Shown here piece after piece: positions 36,510-48,000 of a stretch of DNA of 64,000 nt. The stretch covers positions 20,686,460-20,750,459 of the forward strand of contig NC_054708.1 of the NCBI RefSeq assembly GCF_016097555.1, given 5' to 3'. Made by a program: the position numbers and the translations under genes. Source of the stretch: Gigantopelta aegis (taxonomy: Eukaryota; Mollusca; Gastropoda; Neomphalida; Peltospiridae). How positions within the stretch are numbered: position 1 is the stretch's first letter; the number at the start of each line of letters is the position of its first letter. The notes under the pieces are model-generated. The model was not told the origin of the DNA, did not search any database, and saw nothing but the letters and a program-made list of their open reading frames with translations.

Positions 36510-36779
36510 AGCTCCTTTTCCAAGTAGTAGAATGCTGGTTTGAACAAACAGTGCACCCATTTTGTGCACTAAAAGTACCACATTTACATGGGCTGGAATT
36601 AACACAAAGAAGTCTTCAGTTTTAACAAGGTAGGCCCTACACGTTTTCAAACTATACTGACGTCCAACAGAAACTTCACAAGGCTTGAAATTGTATTATA
36701 GAAAACCAACAGACGGTACAGTGGGATATAAAAGTATCTTGAAGTTCAACATCTAAATGACACAATGCACTTCATGATT

Positions 36780-37128
36780 GTAAAGTTTGTTTTATTTAAC
36801 GATGCCACTAGAACACATTGATTCGGACACTGGTTTTAGAGGAAACCCTCTGTCGCCACATAGGCTACTCTTTTAAGGCGGGCAGCAAGGGATCTTTTAT
36901 TTGCGCTTTCCACAGGCAGGATAGCACAAACCATGGCCTTTGTTAAACCAGTTATGGATCACTGGTCGGTGCAAGTAGTTTACACCTACCCATTGAGCCT
37001 TGCGGAGCACTCACTCAGGATTTGGAGTCGGTATCTGGATTAAAAAATCCCATGCCTCAACTGGGATCCGAACCCAGTACCTACCAGCATGTAGACCGAT
37101 GGCCTAACCACGTCGCCACCGAGGCCGG
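36780..37128 (-). mobile_element. SINE, head D, tail 2, shortened tail
   Basis: TTTGTTTTATTTAACGATGC to GTCGCCACCGAGGCCGG. TGCACTTCATGATTG flanks both sides (36766-36780 and 37129-37143), a 15-bp duplication. Confidence 0.9.
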
Positions 37129-37377
37129 CTGCACTTCATGATTGATGCATGTGTTTGTAAAGTGGTTTCTAACTGGTTCTTTTCGATTAGCAACTATAGT
37201 TATCAAATTATGTACGTAAAATTTCTTTTGGACGTCAGAATACATACTCTCCCTATCAACTTCAGTCTAATAAATTTCCACTACAAAGCTGTCTGCCATA
37301 AAATATTCACAGTCAAACAGCAGACTCCGTACTTGCGAAATACGTCCATGTAGGCCTACTGCGTGCACTAAGCTCAG

Positions 37378-37736
37378 GTATGCGTACGGCAGGGGGCGGG
37401 GGACAGTTTTCTTCCATCTAGTTCTGGAACAAAACCTCAAATTCGGGAAAAAATTATAGAGACATTCGGGGGAAATGTGCTAACGTGAGACCTTTTTACC
37501 ATGTACTTCCATTATTCTACCCTCAAAATTAGTTGTAATCCATGTAAAAATGGGTAGCGATTCGTTTGCAGCACCATATTATAGCTGTTTGGTAGTAATG
37601 CTAATATGAATAAATGTTGTTATCCGGATTCGAGCATTTTCGTTTAATTCGGGAGAAAAAACAGCCTTCCCCACCAAAAAAAAACAAAAAAGAGAAAAAA
37701 AGAAGAAGAAGAAAAAAAAGAGAGAGCCCGTACTCA
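37378..37736 (+). mobile_element. CGTACG MITE, copy 3
   Basis: TATGCGTACGGCAGGGGGCG at the left, GTGAGACCTTTTTACCATGT inside, and an A/G-rich run before GAGCCCGTACTC at the right. Confidence 0.65.
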
Positions 37737-38544
37737 TCAGAGGCGATACGGCCGGTGCTTTTTAGGCCAGGAACGTTTGTTTTTCTCTTGCTGTGGCGCT
37801 CGCATTATCATCATATACATTGCTTTCATGGCCGTACCGACTTTTCTTACGACATTCCTGCTCATACTTGGTCTTTGTCTTTCTAGTCGACAGCGATTGC
37901 ATAACTTATAAGACAATACCGTAAGCATAGGTGTCGGAAACGGGGGAACTCTAAAACCGGCGGTGTGTGTGTGTTAAAATATGAACTCGCTACTGCTAAC
38001 ACCACTACCCGAATCCCTCCCTCCCCCCAGCCTACGCCCGTATAAGGTGGACAAAACGTACTTGTCATTTACTCGCAGCTTGTTAAGATGAACAAAATCT
38101 GCAAGTACTATAACTCTAGATTCTCCTTAACTCCCGTGAACCAGAATATCCAGTAGCCACTCGGTAGCCTAGCAAATATATCTGTAATACATGTACATGT
38201 ATTTGCCAGCCAAATTTAGAAATAATGGCTCAGTAAACATAATTATTCAGATAGCTGTTGAGCCAAGTAATGGTGTAACATTAAATATATGTTCCAAAGT
38301 TAAATTCAGTTCATACATGTATATGGAAATGTTGAATTACAACTTCAACACTACAGGCTGTGTCACAGAATATTTGGTGTTGTCTCTAAGTTAGGAAAAA
38401 TGTACACCAATAGTGAAAACCAGGCTAATTTTCCCCATGTCTGTATTTTAACAAAACTTTCATCAATTCTGTAGTACATGTTGCCTGCTAATACTATTTA
38501 CTAAATCTCTCGTCTTAGATAACTTATCAGCTAAAAAATGTGCT
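37737..38544. other. No gene seen
   Basis: Short open stretches only; no motif. Confidence 0.45.
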
Positions 38545-38925
38545 TGCTTTTCCTTCAAAATTCTTGTTAACCAATCTGCTTGCCTTTCCATCAGAATTTT
38601 CATTAACCAATGTGGGGCCTAATTCACAAAGCTTTCTTAGGCTCTGCTAGACAAAAAAGCATCCTCTTTGCAAGTCTTTTAGCACTGCACTGCGATATCG
38701 CAAAGTTGCGAGAATTTCGTGAATTAGGCCCCTGGTTGCCTTTCCATCAGAATTCTCATGAACCAATCTGCTTGCTTTTCCTTCAGAATTCTCATTAATA
38801 AATCTGCTTGCTTCTCTTTCAGAATTCTCATAAACAAATCTGCTTGCTTTTCCTTCACAATTCTCATTAATAAATCTGCTTGCTTTTCCCTCAGAATTGT
38901 CATTAAGAAATTTGATTGCCTTTCA
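38545..38925 (-). repeat. 36-bp minisatellite downstream of TM2D2, split by a MITE
   Basis: Unit ATCTGCTTGCTTTTCCTTCA plus GAATTCTCATTAATAA, about eight copies on the two sides of the MITE at 38613-38735. On the minus strand the right part stays open as a 12-residue repeat (MRILKEKQADLL), because 36 is a multiple of three. Confidence 0.85.
38613..38735. mobile_element. MITE with GGGGCCTAATTCAC inverted ends, copy 2
   Basis: GGGGCCTAATTCACAAAGC at the left and TTTCGTGAATTAGGCCCC at the right. It is inverted relative to 26244-26355 (AGCATCCTCTTTGCAAGTCT). Confidence 0.85.
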
Positions 38926-39050
38926 TAACTTCCATCTTGTCTTGTGAATTCTGATTGACAAAATCTGGTCACTTTTATTTGGATGTTCCTGTATTATAAG
39001 ATCTGTCTTGCACATCCACATGACTTTTAGGCTGTGTCATGATATCCAAG

Positions 39051-42000
39051 TCAGAAATAAGGTACCCAGTTGCTGTCATCTGCGGGTTTCAACATGCCAG
39101 TGACTAGAAGGATAACATCAATGATCCACCAAATACCTACTCCTCCGATTGTCAGTAGCTTTCCTACTGCTGTGCCTATATAAAATTAAAAAAATAAAAA
39201 AATAATGAAATAAAATAAAAATTAAATGAATACAAGAAACGTTCAAGAAACAAAGTTTTCACCACTGCTGAGATATTCTGAATACTGCACTTAAATTATT
39301 TGTCTTTTTAACAATCGGTCATATTATTACATTTGTATAAATTGTAAAATGTAACAAATAACAGATGTCATCAGGGCCGTATCCTGATCAAAATTCGGGG
39401 GGGGGGGGGCGGGGCGCACTACTTTTTATAAACAAATGAAATACTATACAAATTAAACCCTGAGATGTGTATGCTATTTTCTGGAGTGAAAAAACAAAAA
39501 GTGAGATTCTCAGGAGGGTAACTGCTGCCCCTGCCCCCCTCCCCAGGGTACGACCCTGAGTAGGTAGATGGCTAGTTTTCTTTTTCATGTCAAAATAGAA
39601 ACATGCATCTATCACAAACCATAAAAAACAAAACCATACATACCTGTATGTCCAAGACAAAATCGGTCCATTCCCAGGAATCCCAGGAGAACAGAGTACA
39701 TCAAAGTTGTTACAAAATAGTGGCCATTGTACCTGGAGAATATTTATAATCAAATCAGTAAGAATTCAAATCCAAGCATGTCAATGTCAACTATAGCATG
39801 AATATATAACCAAACAGTAATTGATCAATGGTTGTTATTAAGTGGCACATGAGACTGGATATTAATAAAATTATTACTTTATTTTTCATGGGTATGGAGA
39901 GACATCGATATCAAAAGATTGAGTTACACACTCCAGAAAACTTTCAATGGGTGGAACTGGGGTGTCAAAAGGGTGCAACTGCCAACCTATAAAGGAAGGA
40001 AGGAAATGTTTTACAGTCAGACCTCATTACAACGACCGTCGTTACTACGACATTTGCACTATCCGACCACAAATTGTCGGGAACGAACGTACACCAATGT
40101 TATTCTGTTCATTACACCAGAATTCACACCTTCTGACACCGACAGAGCAAATTAGGAACAAACGTGCACCTAACTTCTAATTACATAATCACAGATGTCG
40201 TAGTACGTTGGCAGTACACACAGCCATTTGGCATCCTTGAACTCGTCACGAGCCGACAGTCACATGATGTTTGAGTTACCGATATCGACGAACTCTATAG
40301 ACGTGTATTGCTTTTGAACAATCAAGTCTACTAGTTTTATGACATTTTGAAGTAGGTACCAATCGATTACATTGACAGTGAATGCACTTTGATTAATAAT
40401 AATATGCGTAGTATTTAATGATGGTCTGTGATCCATCCCCATCAGTGGAACCATTGGGCTATATCTCATTCCATCCAGTGCAACACGACTGGTATATTAA
40501 ATGCTTTGGTATGTGTTATCCTGTCTGTAGGATGGTGCATATACATGTAAATGATCACTTACTACTATTGACACCCAATAGCTGATGATTAATAAATTGA
40601 TGTAACGGCAAAGTGACCCAAGGACGAACGTGGTCGTTGTAATGAGGTCTAACTGTATTAACGACGCACTCAATACATTTTATTTATGGTTATATGGCGT
40701 CAGACATATGGTTAAGGACCACACAGATATAGACAGAGGAAACCCGATGTTTCATGGGCTACTCTTTTCGATTAGCAGCAAGGGATCTTTTATATGCACC
40801 ATCCAACAGACAGGATAGTACATACCATGGCCTTTGTTACACCAGTCGTGGAGCACTGGCTAACCTATAAAGGATTTTTCAACATTAACAAAATTAGCAC
40901 ATCATCTGTAGCCCATCATGTACTAATACAATTAAATTCACCATATTACAAATGTTTCTCCTTTCTGTGATAACAATGCAACCTTTCATTAATGTACATA
41001 ATGTCAGCTATTAATATAACATTACTATACAGGGCTTGAAATAGCATCCTGTGAAACGAGAAAAGCATTTTTTAGACCCAGCAGGAGAAACAGAAATTCA
41101 CCTGCAAAAAAAAACACCCAAAAAATCAATGGTCATGAAAGTTTGTATTGTTTTAACGACACCACTAGAGCACATTGACTTATTAGTCATCGGCTATTGG
41201 ATGTCAAACATATGGTCATTTTTGACACGGTCATAGAGAGGAAACCTGCTACATTTTTTACATTAGTAGAAAGGAATCTTTTATATGTACTATTTCACAG
41301 ACAGGGTAGCACATATCACAATCTTTGATATACAAGTCGTGGTGCACTGGCTGGAACAAGAAATAGCCCAATGGGCCCACCGACAGGGATCAATCCTAGA
41401 TAGACTGAGCATCCAGCGAATGCTTTACCACTGTGCTACATCCCGCCCCACAGTGGTCATTTTTCAAGAGACCGATCTGGTATTAAGCTCAAGATTCTGT
41501 AATATTTTAATTCTGTATAATCATAATGTTCAAAAATACAGCTCAATGGTCCTAATGTTTCACACACTATCCCAAACCACATGTGTTATTGAAATACATC
41601 TTATAGGCTGCTATTTTGAAAATATAACAACATACTTCCTATTTCAAGTCCTGCACTAACACCCCTCCTTCTGTTTATACATGTATCTGTATAAAATAAA
41701 CCATCTGTAAAGGCCATAAAGAAGAATTTAAAGACGGTAAACCATTTTCAGAAAATGATTTTTATTATATAAAAGTCAAGCTATGTATATTGTGTATTGC
41801 AATATAATCTGAGAACCTGAGTATGTTTAATATGTTAAAATAGAGTACAGCTAGAATAATGGAAGGAAGTGTTTTATTTGATGATGCACTCAACACATTT
41901 TATTTACGATTATATGGTGACAGATATATGGTTAAGGACCACACTGATATTGAGAGAGGAAACCCGCTGTCGCCACTTCATGGGCTACTCTTTTTGATTA

Positions 42001-44502
42001 GCAGCAAGGGATCTTTTATATTCACCATCCCACAGACAGGATAGCACATACCACGGCCTTTGTTACACCAGTTGTGGAGCACTAGCTTGAACGAGAAATA
42101 GCCCAATGGGCCCACCGACAGGGATCGATCCTAGATTGACCATGCATCAGGCGAGCGCTGTACCACTGAGCTACGTCACGCCCCTGTGTTGGAAATAGAT
42201 ATACATTGTACCTGATACAGGGGAAGCCATCCTTGAGGAATGTTCTGTTTCCATAACACTCAATTCCTGGGAGAACTGTACACCAGACACTGGTTTTCTG
42301 AACTTCTTCATAGCGCTCATTTCCCCACTGTCACAAAAAAAAAACAATGGTAAAGGTACATGTAGTAGTGATTGTGTTTTATAATACACAGGGGCCACAG
42401 AACAAGTGGGGTGAGGGCCATACCCCTCCCTTTTCCCCGTTATTATGCTCAGAAAGCTGGAAATGCTGTATTTGAATACCTAATGATTCAAAACCTTTCA
42501 AAGGAGCAAGCCCACCCCCCACCTCCTCTAACAGATCCGGGTCCTTTGGACCTTTACTTTTGGAATGACAGTGCCCCATTCTCTCAAATACACTCCGAGG
42601 GCCAGTTAAAGCAGTCTCCCAAAGAAGCTATAAAAATACTGGCTCATAAGACAGACACGGTCATACCTAGCTTAAAATAATTAGGGGCAGGGGCAGTAAA
42701 AAATAAATAAGTGTCATCTCCAGCCAAACTAAAACAGCACCTTTCAATATTTTTCTGACAGGGGTTGGAGGGGGGCAGCTGCATTCACAGACCCCACCCC
42801 ATTCCATTCCTCGTAAAGCAATGCACTAAATAATGTACATCAATTTGTCCTATATTACAGAATTTGAAATAGTCTTCTTTTTTTTTTAAATGTGTCATTC
42901 TAATGGCTTTATATCTATCAAAAGTAATCACATTTTATTCCATTAACTGATTAAGTTAAATAATTATTTATATTTCAATATTTGTAAGAACATACTGGAA
43001 GAAACAGGAATATTGAAGTTTAACATTTAAATGCAAAGACATGTATGTATATATATATATACAGTCTGAAAGTCTTCTAATTTTTTTTTTAACAATAACA
43101 AAAACAGTTGCATTTATTACTCACTTCAGTACAGCCATAACCAAGTATTTTTCGTTCAGTTGTATTTCCTTTTAAATCTTCAGGCTCACTGCAGTTAAGA
43201 AACTCTAATGGTCTGAAACAAAAACAACAAAAAATAAAGAACTATAGCATTACATATATTACCAAAAATAAATTTCTACATAACATATGTGACTTTATAG
43301 TTAGAAGAGCAGTTTCAGATGTGTGTCTGTGTGTGGTGGTGTCTGTGTCGAAATGATCCATGCTCCAACCAATTTTTCTTTTCTTAAATGTATTTTCTGG
43401 TGGAGCATGATCCGACCCCAACTAACATTAAAAGAAAGAAAGAAATGTTTTATTTAACGACGCACTCAACACATTTTATTTACGTTTATATGGCAACAGA
43501 CATATGGTTAAGGACCACACAGATTTTGAGAGGAAACCCACTGTCGCCATTACATGGGCTACTCTTCCAATTAGCAGCAAGGGATCTTTTATTTGCGCTT
43601 CACACAGGCAGGATAGCACAAACCAACGCCTTTGTTGAACCAGTTATGGATCACTGGTTGGTGCAAGTGGTTTACACCTACCCATTGAGCCTTGCGGAGC
43701 ACTCACTCAGGGTTTGGAGTCAGTATCTGGATTAAAAATCCCATGCCTCGACTGGGATCTGAACCCAGTACCTACTAGCCTGTAGACCGATGGCCTAACC
43801 ATGACGCCACCGAGGCCACCCCAACTCCAATCCTTTCCCCATCGTCTTCATGCATGCTCACAGGCCAATGGTGGACACACCAGATACTGACCTTGATATG
43901 GGGGTGTTGAACTTTTCGATTACGAATGCAACTCGATTACTGATGATAACTGGCCATGTTTCCATGTGAATGTATCTCATGAATACCAGTCATTAATGTC
44001 ATATTACATTATCCATCAATTCATTAATAGTTTGTCATTATTTGCAATGAAAAGATGTTTTTGCGTTTTCATTGTGTGTCAGTATATATAGGGTCAAGAT
44101 TGGGGTTACGATTTTATCTTGGGAACATTTTGAGTGTTTACTGTTTAAAATGGTAATTAAGAGACCAATATTAAATTGGGCCTTAAAAGTTAATGGGGCA
44201 TTCTCATTATGCGATTCGTCACCCCAACTAAGCACATTTTATTAGCCATTTTTTTTAAAAATTAGCCAATGGCTAATTTGGCTACCGACAGCGCGAACCC
44301 TGCAACTTGTGTGTGAGGGGTGGGGGTAGGGGAGAAATTGGGAACATTTATCAGTGTTTATGCTCGGTATTGCGTTGTGATTTGCTACATAAGTTTCAGA
44401 GATTACTACACAATTTTAAAACATAATAACAATAGTTGCTAATCATATTTCAATGGACTAGCTATATTGCGATTTTAATCAAGATTTAAAAAATATATAT
44501 TT

Positions 44503-44536
<34 letters not shown>

Positions 44537-44859
44537 GCACACAAGTCTAATTGTTAGCTCTATATAGAGTAGGAAAAAAACAAAAACCATTTTAGTCCTC
44601 AATTGGGTAAGCTGTTTCCCATGATTCCTCTGTTCCTACGGGCTATAAATGAACAAATATTCAGAATCGAAACTTACAAATAGGAACAATTGACAAGAGC
44701 TGTGTGAGGCACATACTGATGGTCATTTGTCTCATCCATCAAATAGTCTTCATCAAGTGGAGGGGCGCCATCCCCAGCACCGACGACAATAAAACAATTA
44801 TATAAAACCGCATGTAAAACACATAAACATAGTAGTTTTAGATAAGAAAAGCATCTCAT
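39051..44859 (-). CDS. TM2D2: TM2 domain-containing protein 2 (TM2D2)
   Basis: Five exons on the minus strand: 44678-44859, 43125-43212, 42212-42327, 39644-39732 and 39051-39175. All have GT..AG borders, phases join, and the sum is 600 nt (199 residues; the human protein is 214). The Met at 44859 was chosen over two upstream in-frame Mets because it opens a hydrophobic signal peptide. The lumenal part has paired cysteines ([29 protein letters not shown]) and four N-glycosylation sequons. The TM2 domain follows: [20 protein letters not shown], the [18 protein letters not shown] loop with the DRF motif (about residues 151-153), then a second membrane segment [18 protein letters not shown] and a short tail ending WVPYF. 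The [13 protein letters not shown] loop separates TM2D2 from TM2D1 and TM2D3. The family is membrane-bound; fly homologues affect Notch signalling. SINEs and a nested repeat sit in its introns. Confidence 0.95.
39371..39558. mobile_element. MITE-like, CAGGGCCGTATCCTG ends, poly-G inside
   Basis: CAGGGCCGTATCCTG at the left mirrors CAGGGTACGACCCTG at the right. It sits in a TM2D2 intron between exons 4 and 5. Confidence 0.55.
40014..40655. mobile_element. Tigger/pogo-like MITE with 24-bp inverted ends
   Basis: CAGTCAGACCTCATTACAAC at the left and GTTGTAATGAGGTCTAACTG at the right (23 of 24 bases pair), with TA on each side. This fits Tc1/mariner-superfamily ends. It carries a SINE piece (40431-40606) and no transposase. 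Confidence 0.85.
40431..40606 (+). mobile_element. SINE fragment inside the MITE
   Basis: ATCCATCCCCATCAGTGGAA to GATGATTAATAAATTGATGT; a decayed head A/tail 2 copy. Confidence 0.75.
41137..41449 (-). mobile_element. SINE, head A, tail 2
   Basis: TTTGTATTGTTTTAACGACA to GTGCTACATCCCGCCCCAC, in a TM2D2 intron. Confidence 0.88.
41861..42184 (-). mobile_element. SINE, head A, tail 1
   Basis: GAAGTGTTTTATTTGATGAT to GAGCTACGTCACGCCCC, ending 28 bp from TM2D2 exon 3. Confidence 0.88.
42340..43124. other. TM2D2 intron, no gene seen
   Basis: C-rich scraps and AT-rich DNA; a 102-codon plus-strand open stretch here (42372-42680) shows no motif. Confidence 0.45.
43433..43819 (-). mobile_element. SINE, head D, tail 1, full length
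   Basis: AAGAAATGTTTTATTTAACG to CATGACGCCACCGAGGCC; preceded by (AAAG)n. Confidence 0.9.
43820..44677. other. TM2D2 intron 1, no gene seen
   Basis: Includes ATTAGCCAATGGCTAATTTG near 44262 and a 32-base poly-G tract (44504-44535). Confidence 0.5.
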
Positions 44860-45043
44860 GTTGACATTTTTGTTATACCTTGAACAAGTAGAATATGACG
44901 CGAGCATTTGCTCGGTCACACATTACTGTGCTATTTCTGTAGTCATCGAAGGCGCAACTTTATTAAAATAGCAGTTACGTTACTCGCAACTAATATTCGC
45001 ATTTCACTTCCTGTTTTTCTATGTTCATTTCCCGTATGCTGAC
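44860..45043. promoter_or_regulatory. Bidirectional promoter between TM2D2 and STX18
   Basis: Only 184 bp separate the two divergent start codons, so both core promoters and 5' leaders must lie here or overlap the first exons. No TATA box is seen. The segment has CACTTCCTG near 45006, which fits an ETS-factor site, and TGACGCGAGC near 44897. Its sequence is less AT-rich than its surroundings and free of repeats. Promoter function is inferred from the layout. Confidence 0.7.
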
Positions 45044-48000
45044 ATGGATGTTACAAATGTATTCAAGGCTACAGTCAAAGCTGTAAAATCAAGAAATAAG
45101 GCGTTGGGAGAAACAGACAATGACAAATCTAGTATACTCAGTACAGCAAGACACAAAGGCGATTTCGAAATGAAAGCAAAAGATGTGGTAGGCTACGTGG
45201 AATGACTTTCGTTTTGAAATTATTGTAGAAAACGTAAAGCCTGGAATTAACGTGCAAACGGAATCGGCTCCGTTAAATAATTACCATACAAATTGCATGG
45301 CAAAATTAGTAATTAACATTGTACTACAAATATAGTAGACTAGTATAAGTGATTTTAGTCTAAATAGTTAAAGAAAATACATGTCACAGTAGTTTGACCA
45401 TCTTATGAACTAAATAATTAATAAAACCTAGAGATTTGATAACTTGATAAGTGGATAACATAGTATCACATAGTGCTGACAATGACACAGTCTTCTGGGC
45501 ATGAGTTCGACCCGTACCCCCCTTTCAATGGTTATGGTAGTTTTAGGGATAGGTTTAGGGTTCGGGTCAAACTCTTTCCATCTTCTGAAACATACGCAAA
45601 AGTTTATGTTACAATACTTTAACTAAAGAAAACCATGCTAGCACCACACTTAGTATACTGTGAGATAATAGGCTTTGTCCATCCAGAAAACTAGTAGCAG
45701 CAAGGAATTTTTTTTATGCATTTTAGATGATTTTCCCTAAACAGGATCACGGCACAATCATTGATATGCTAGTCTTAATGCTGTTGCATCATGCACTGGC
45801 CACATGTTTTCGAAGCTATCATAAAACTTCCTTCATATGAATATGATGTCAGTACAACACCTGCCATGCATAGCCCCCAAACATTTTACGATATCATATA
45901 TGGGTCCTGGTTTACTTCATACTAAAGACGGGGCAGGATTTAGCTCAGTCATTTGAGCTCTTGCCATGAGGTGCTTGCGTCACAGGATCGAACCACCTCG
46001 GTGGATCCATTCAACTGATTATTTTTTTTCCCCGTTCTGACCAGCACACCACAACTGGTTAAAAGCTGTGGTATTTGCTTTCCTGTCTGTGGGAAAGTGC
46101 ATATATATAAAAGATCTCTTGCTGCATAATGTTAATGGAAAACTGTAGCAGGTTTCCTCTCATGACTACGAGTCAGTACATGTATTACCAAATGTTTGAC
46201 ATTCAATGGTCGATGATTAATTAATCAATGTGCTCTAGTGGCATCATTAAACAAAGCAAACTTTTCATATTAAAAGACAGACAACAATAAAATAGTTCTT
46301 GGTATATTATCAAATGCTAGTCAACTTGCCCCAGACTTTCTTTCCAGAGTGTTTGTGTAATAACTCATCTTCACCGGCCTCGGTGGTATCGTGGTTAAGC
46401 AATCGGATATAAGGCTGGTAGATACAGGGTTCGCAGCCCAGTACTGGCTCCAATGGGTAGGTGTAAGACCACTACACCTTCTTCTCTCTCGCTAACCACT
46501 AACAACTAACACCTAACTCACTGGCCTGGACAGACAGCCCAAATAATTGAGATGTGTGACCAGGACAGCTTTCTTGAACCATAATTGGATATAAGCAGGA
46601 AAATAAAGAAAAGAAAGAAAAGAAAGAAACTCATCTTCACCATGAGCAGAATCATGTTGAGCTGACGATCACTATACTGAAACAGTGCTCATAGGCGAGC
46701 TGTAATCACGTGAAGTTTCAAATAAAATGTATTACCCGGTACAATGTTTTGTCTCACAACGATAAACCAGTTGAGGTGCACTGGGTGAGATGGAAAAGAA
46801 AACAAAATCTAAGAATACGGTGGTTTGATCCTACAATGTAAGCACTTCAGACATACATGTACTCTTCTGACTGAGATGGTGGAGTCAATAACCTTGTTGT
46901 TTGTTGTAATAGAAATTAATAATACAGAGAAAAACAATTCTGCTTCTCTGATTAGCACGTTTCTCAAACAGTAGGATACAATTCTTACAAGAAAAGTTAA
47001 AGATTGTTTTGTTTAATGACACCACTAGAGCACATTGATTTATTAATCATCTGATCGGTTATTGGATGTCAAACATATTATGGTCATTTTGACACAGTCA
47101 TAGAGAGGAAACCAGGTACATTTTTCCATTACTAGTAAGGGATCTTTTATATGCACCATCCCACAGACAGGATAGCACATGTGTACCATGGCCTTTGATA
47201 TACCAGTCATGGTGCACTGGTTGGAACGAGAAATAGCGCAGTGGACCCACTGATGGGGATCGATCCTATACCGACTGTGCATCAAGCGAGCACTATACCA
47301 CTAGGCTATGTCCTGCCCCTACAAGAAAAGAGGCATAAAGTTTGAAACACATTGACATATTTAGCACCTTGTGTTTCAGAACTGTCTTCCGAGGGTCATG
47401 TAAGTTGTTACTAAAGACATATTGAAACATTGTACTAATGAGATATTTTGACATACATGTTTAATCTCTAATCTAGATCTGTGTGTTTTTATTTCCTTCA
47501 GATAACCACAGTAACAAAGCTGAGGGATTTTCTTCTCCAGAATCGCAAAGAATATATTAGTGCTGGAAGGTATAACGAACACTTTGTATAGATGTATTTT
47601 ATATATATGTATGTAATGTGTGTTTTAACAAGTTTTTCTGTCTGATAGTTTTTAAAGTACAGTTGTTAACATAACTTCTTTTATTAGTTATGTTACATTT
47701 CTTTTGAAACCAATTTATTCAGTCACTGATGGAATATCCATGGAATAGTCTGTTAAAGTGTTTTTTTGGGGGTGTTTTTTAGGTGTGTGTGTGTGGGGTG
47801 TCCATTTCTATTAGTCTGTCTAAGATGTGATATATCTTGTTTTAGTCATTTAATATCGGAAGCGTCACACATGACTGACTCCGAGCGAGACCAGATTGAT
47901 AACGAGGCCGAGCAGATCATCCGGATGTGTCGAGAAACGATCTCGATGTTCCGCAAGGAGGCCAACGCATCCCGGGTCCATCCACAAGTGAGGGAACATC

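Larger units (their letters stand above)
39984..40874 (-). mobile_element. SINE, tail 1, split by a TA-flanked MITE
   Basis: AACCTATAAAGGA at 39984-39996 and 40862-40874 is the SINE duplication. The SINE parts are 39997-40013 and 40656-40861, headless; the insert is 40014-40655. Confidence 0.9.

Noticed and set aside
38724-38972. 82-codon repetitive open stretch (MRILKEKQADLL)
   Set aside because: Better explained as a 36-bp minisatellite in the TM2D2 3' flank; kept as a finding, not as a gene.
42372-42680. 102-codon plus-strand open stretch in a TM2D2 intron
   Set aside because: No recognisable motif, low-complexity proline runs, and opposite to the host gene without splice support.
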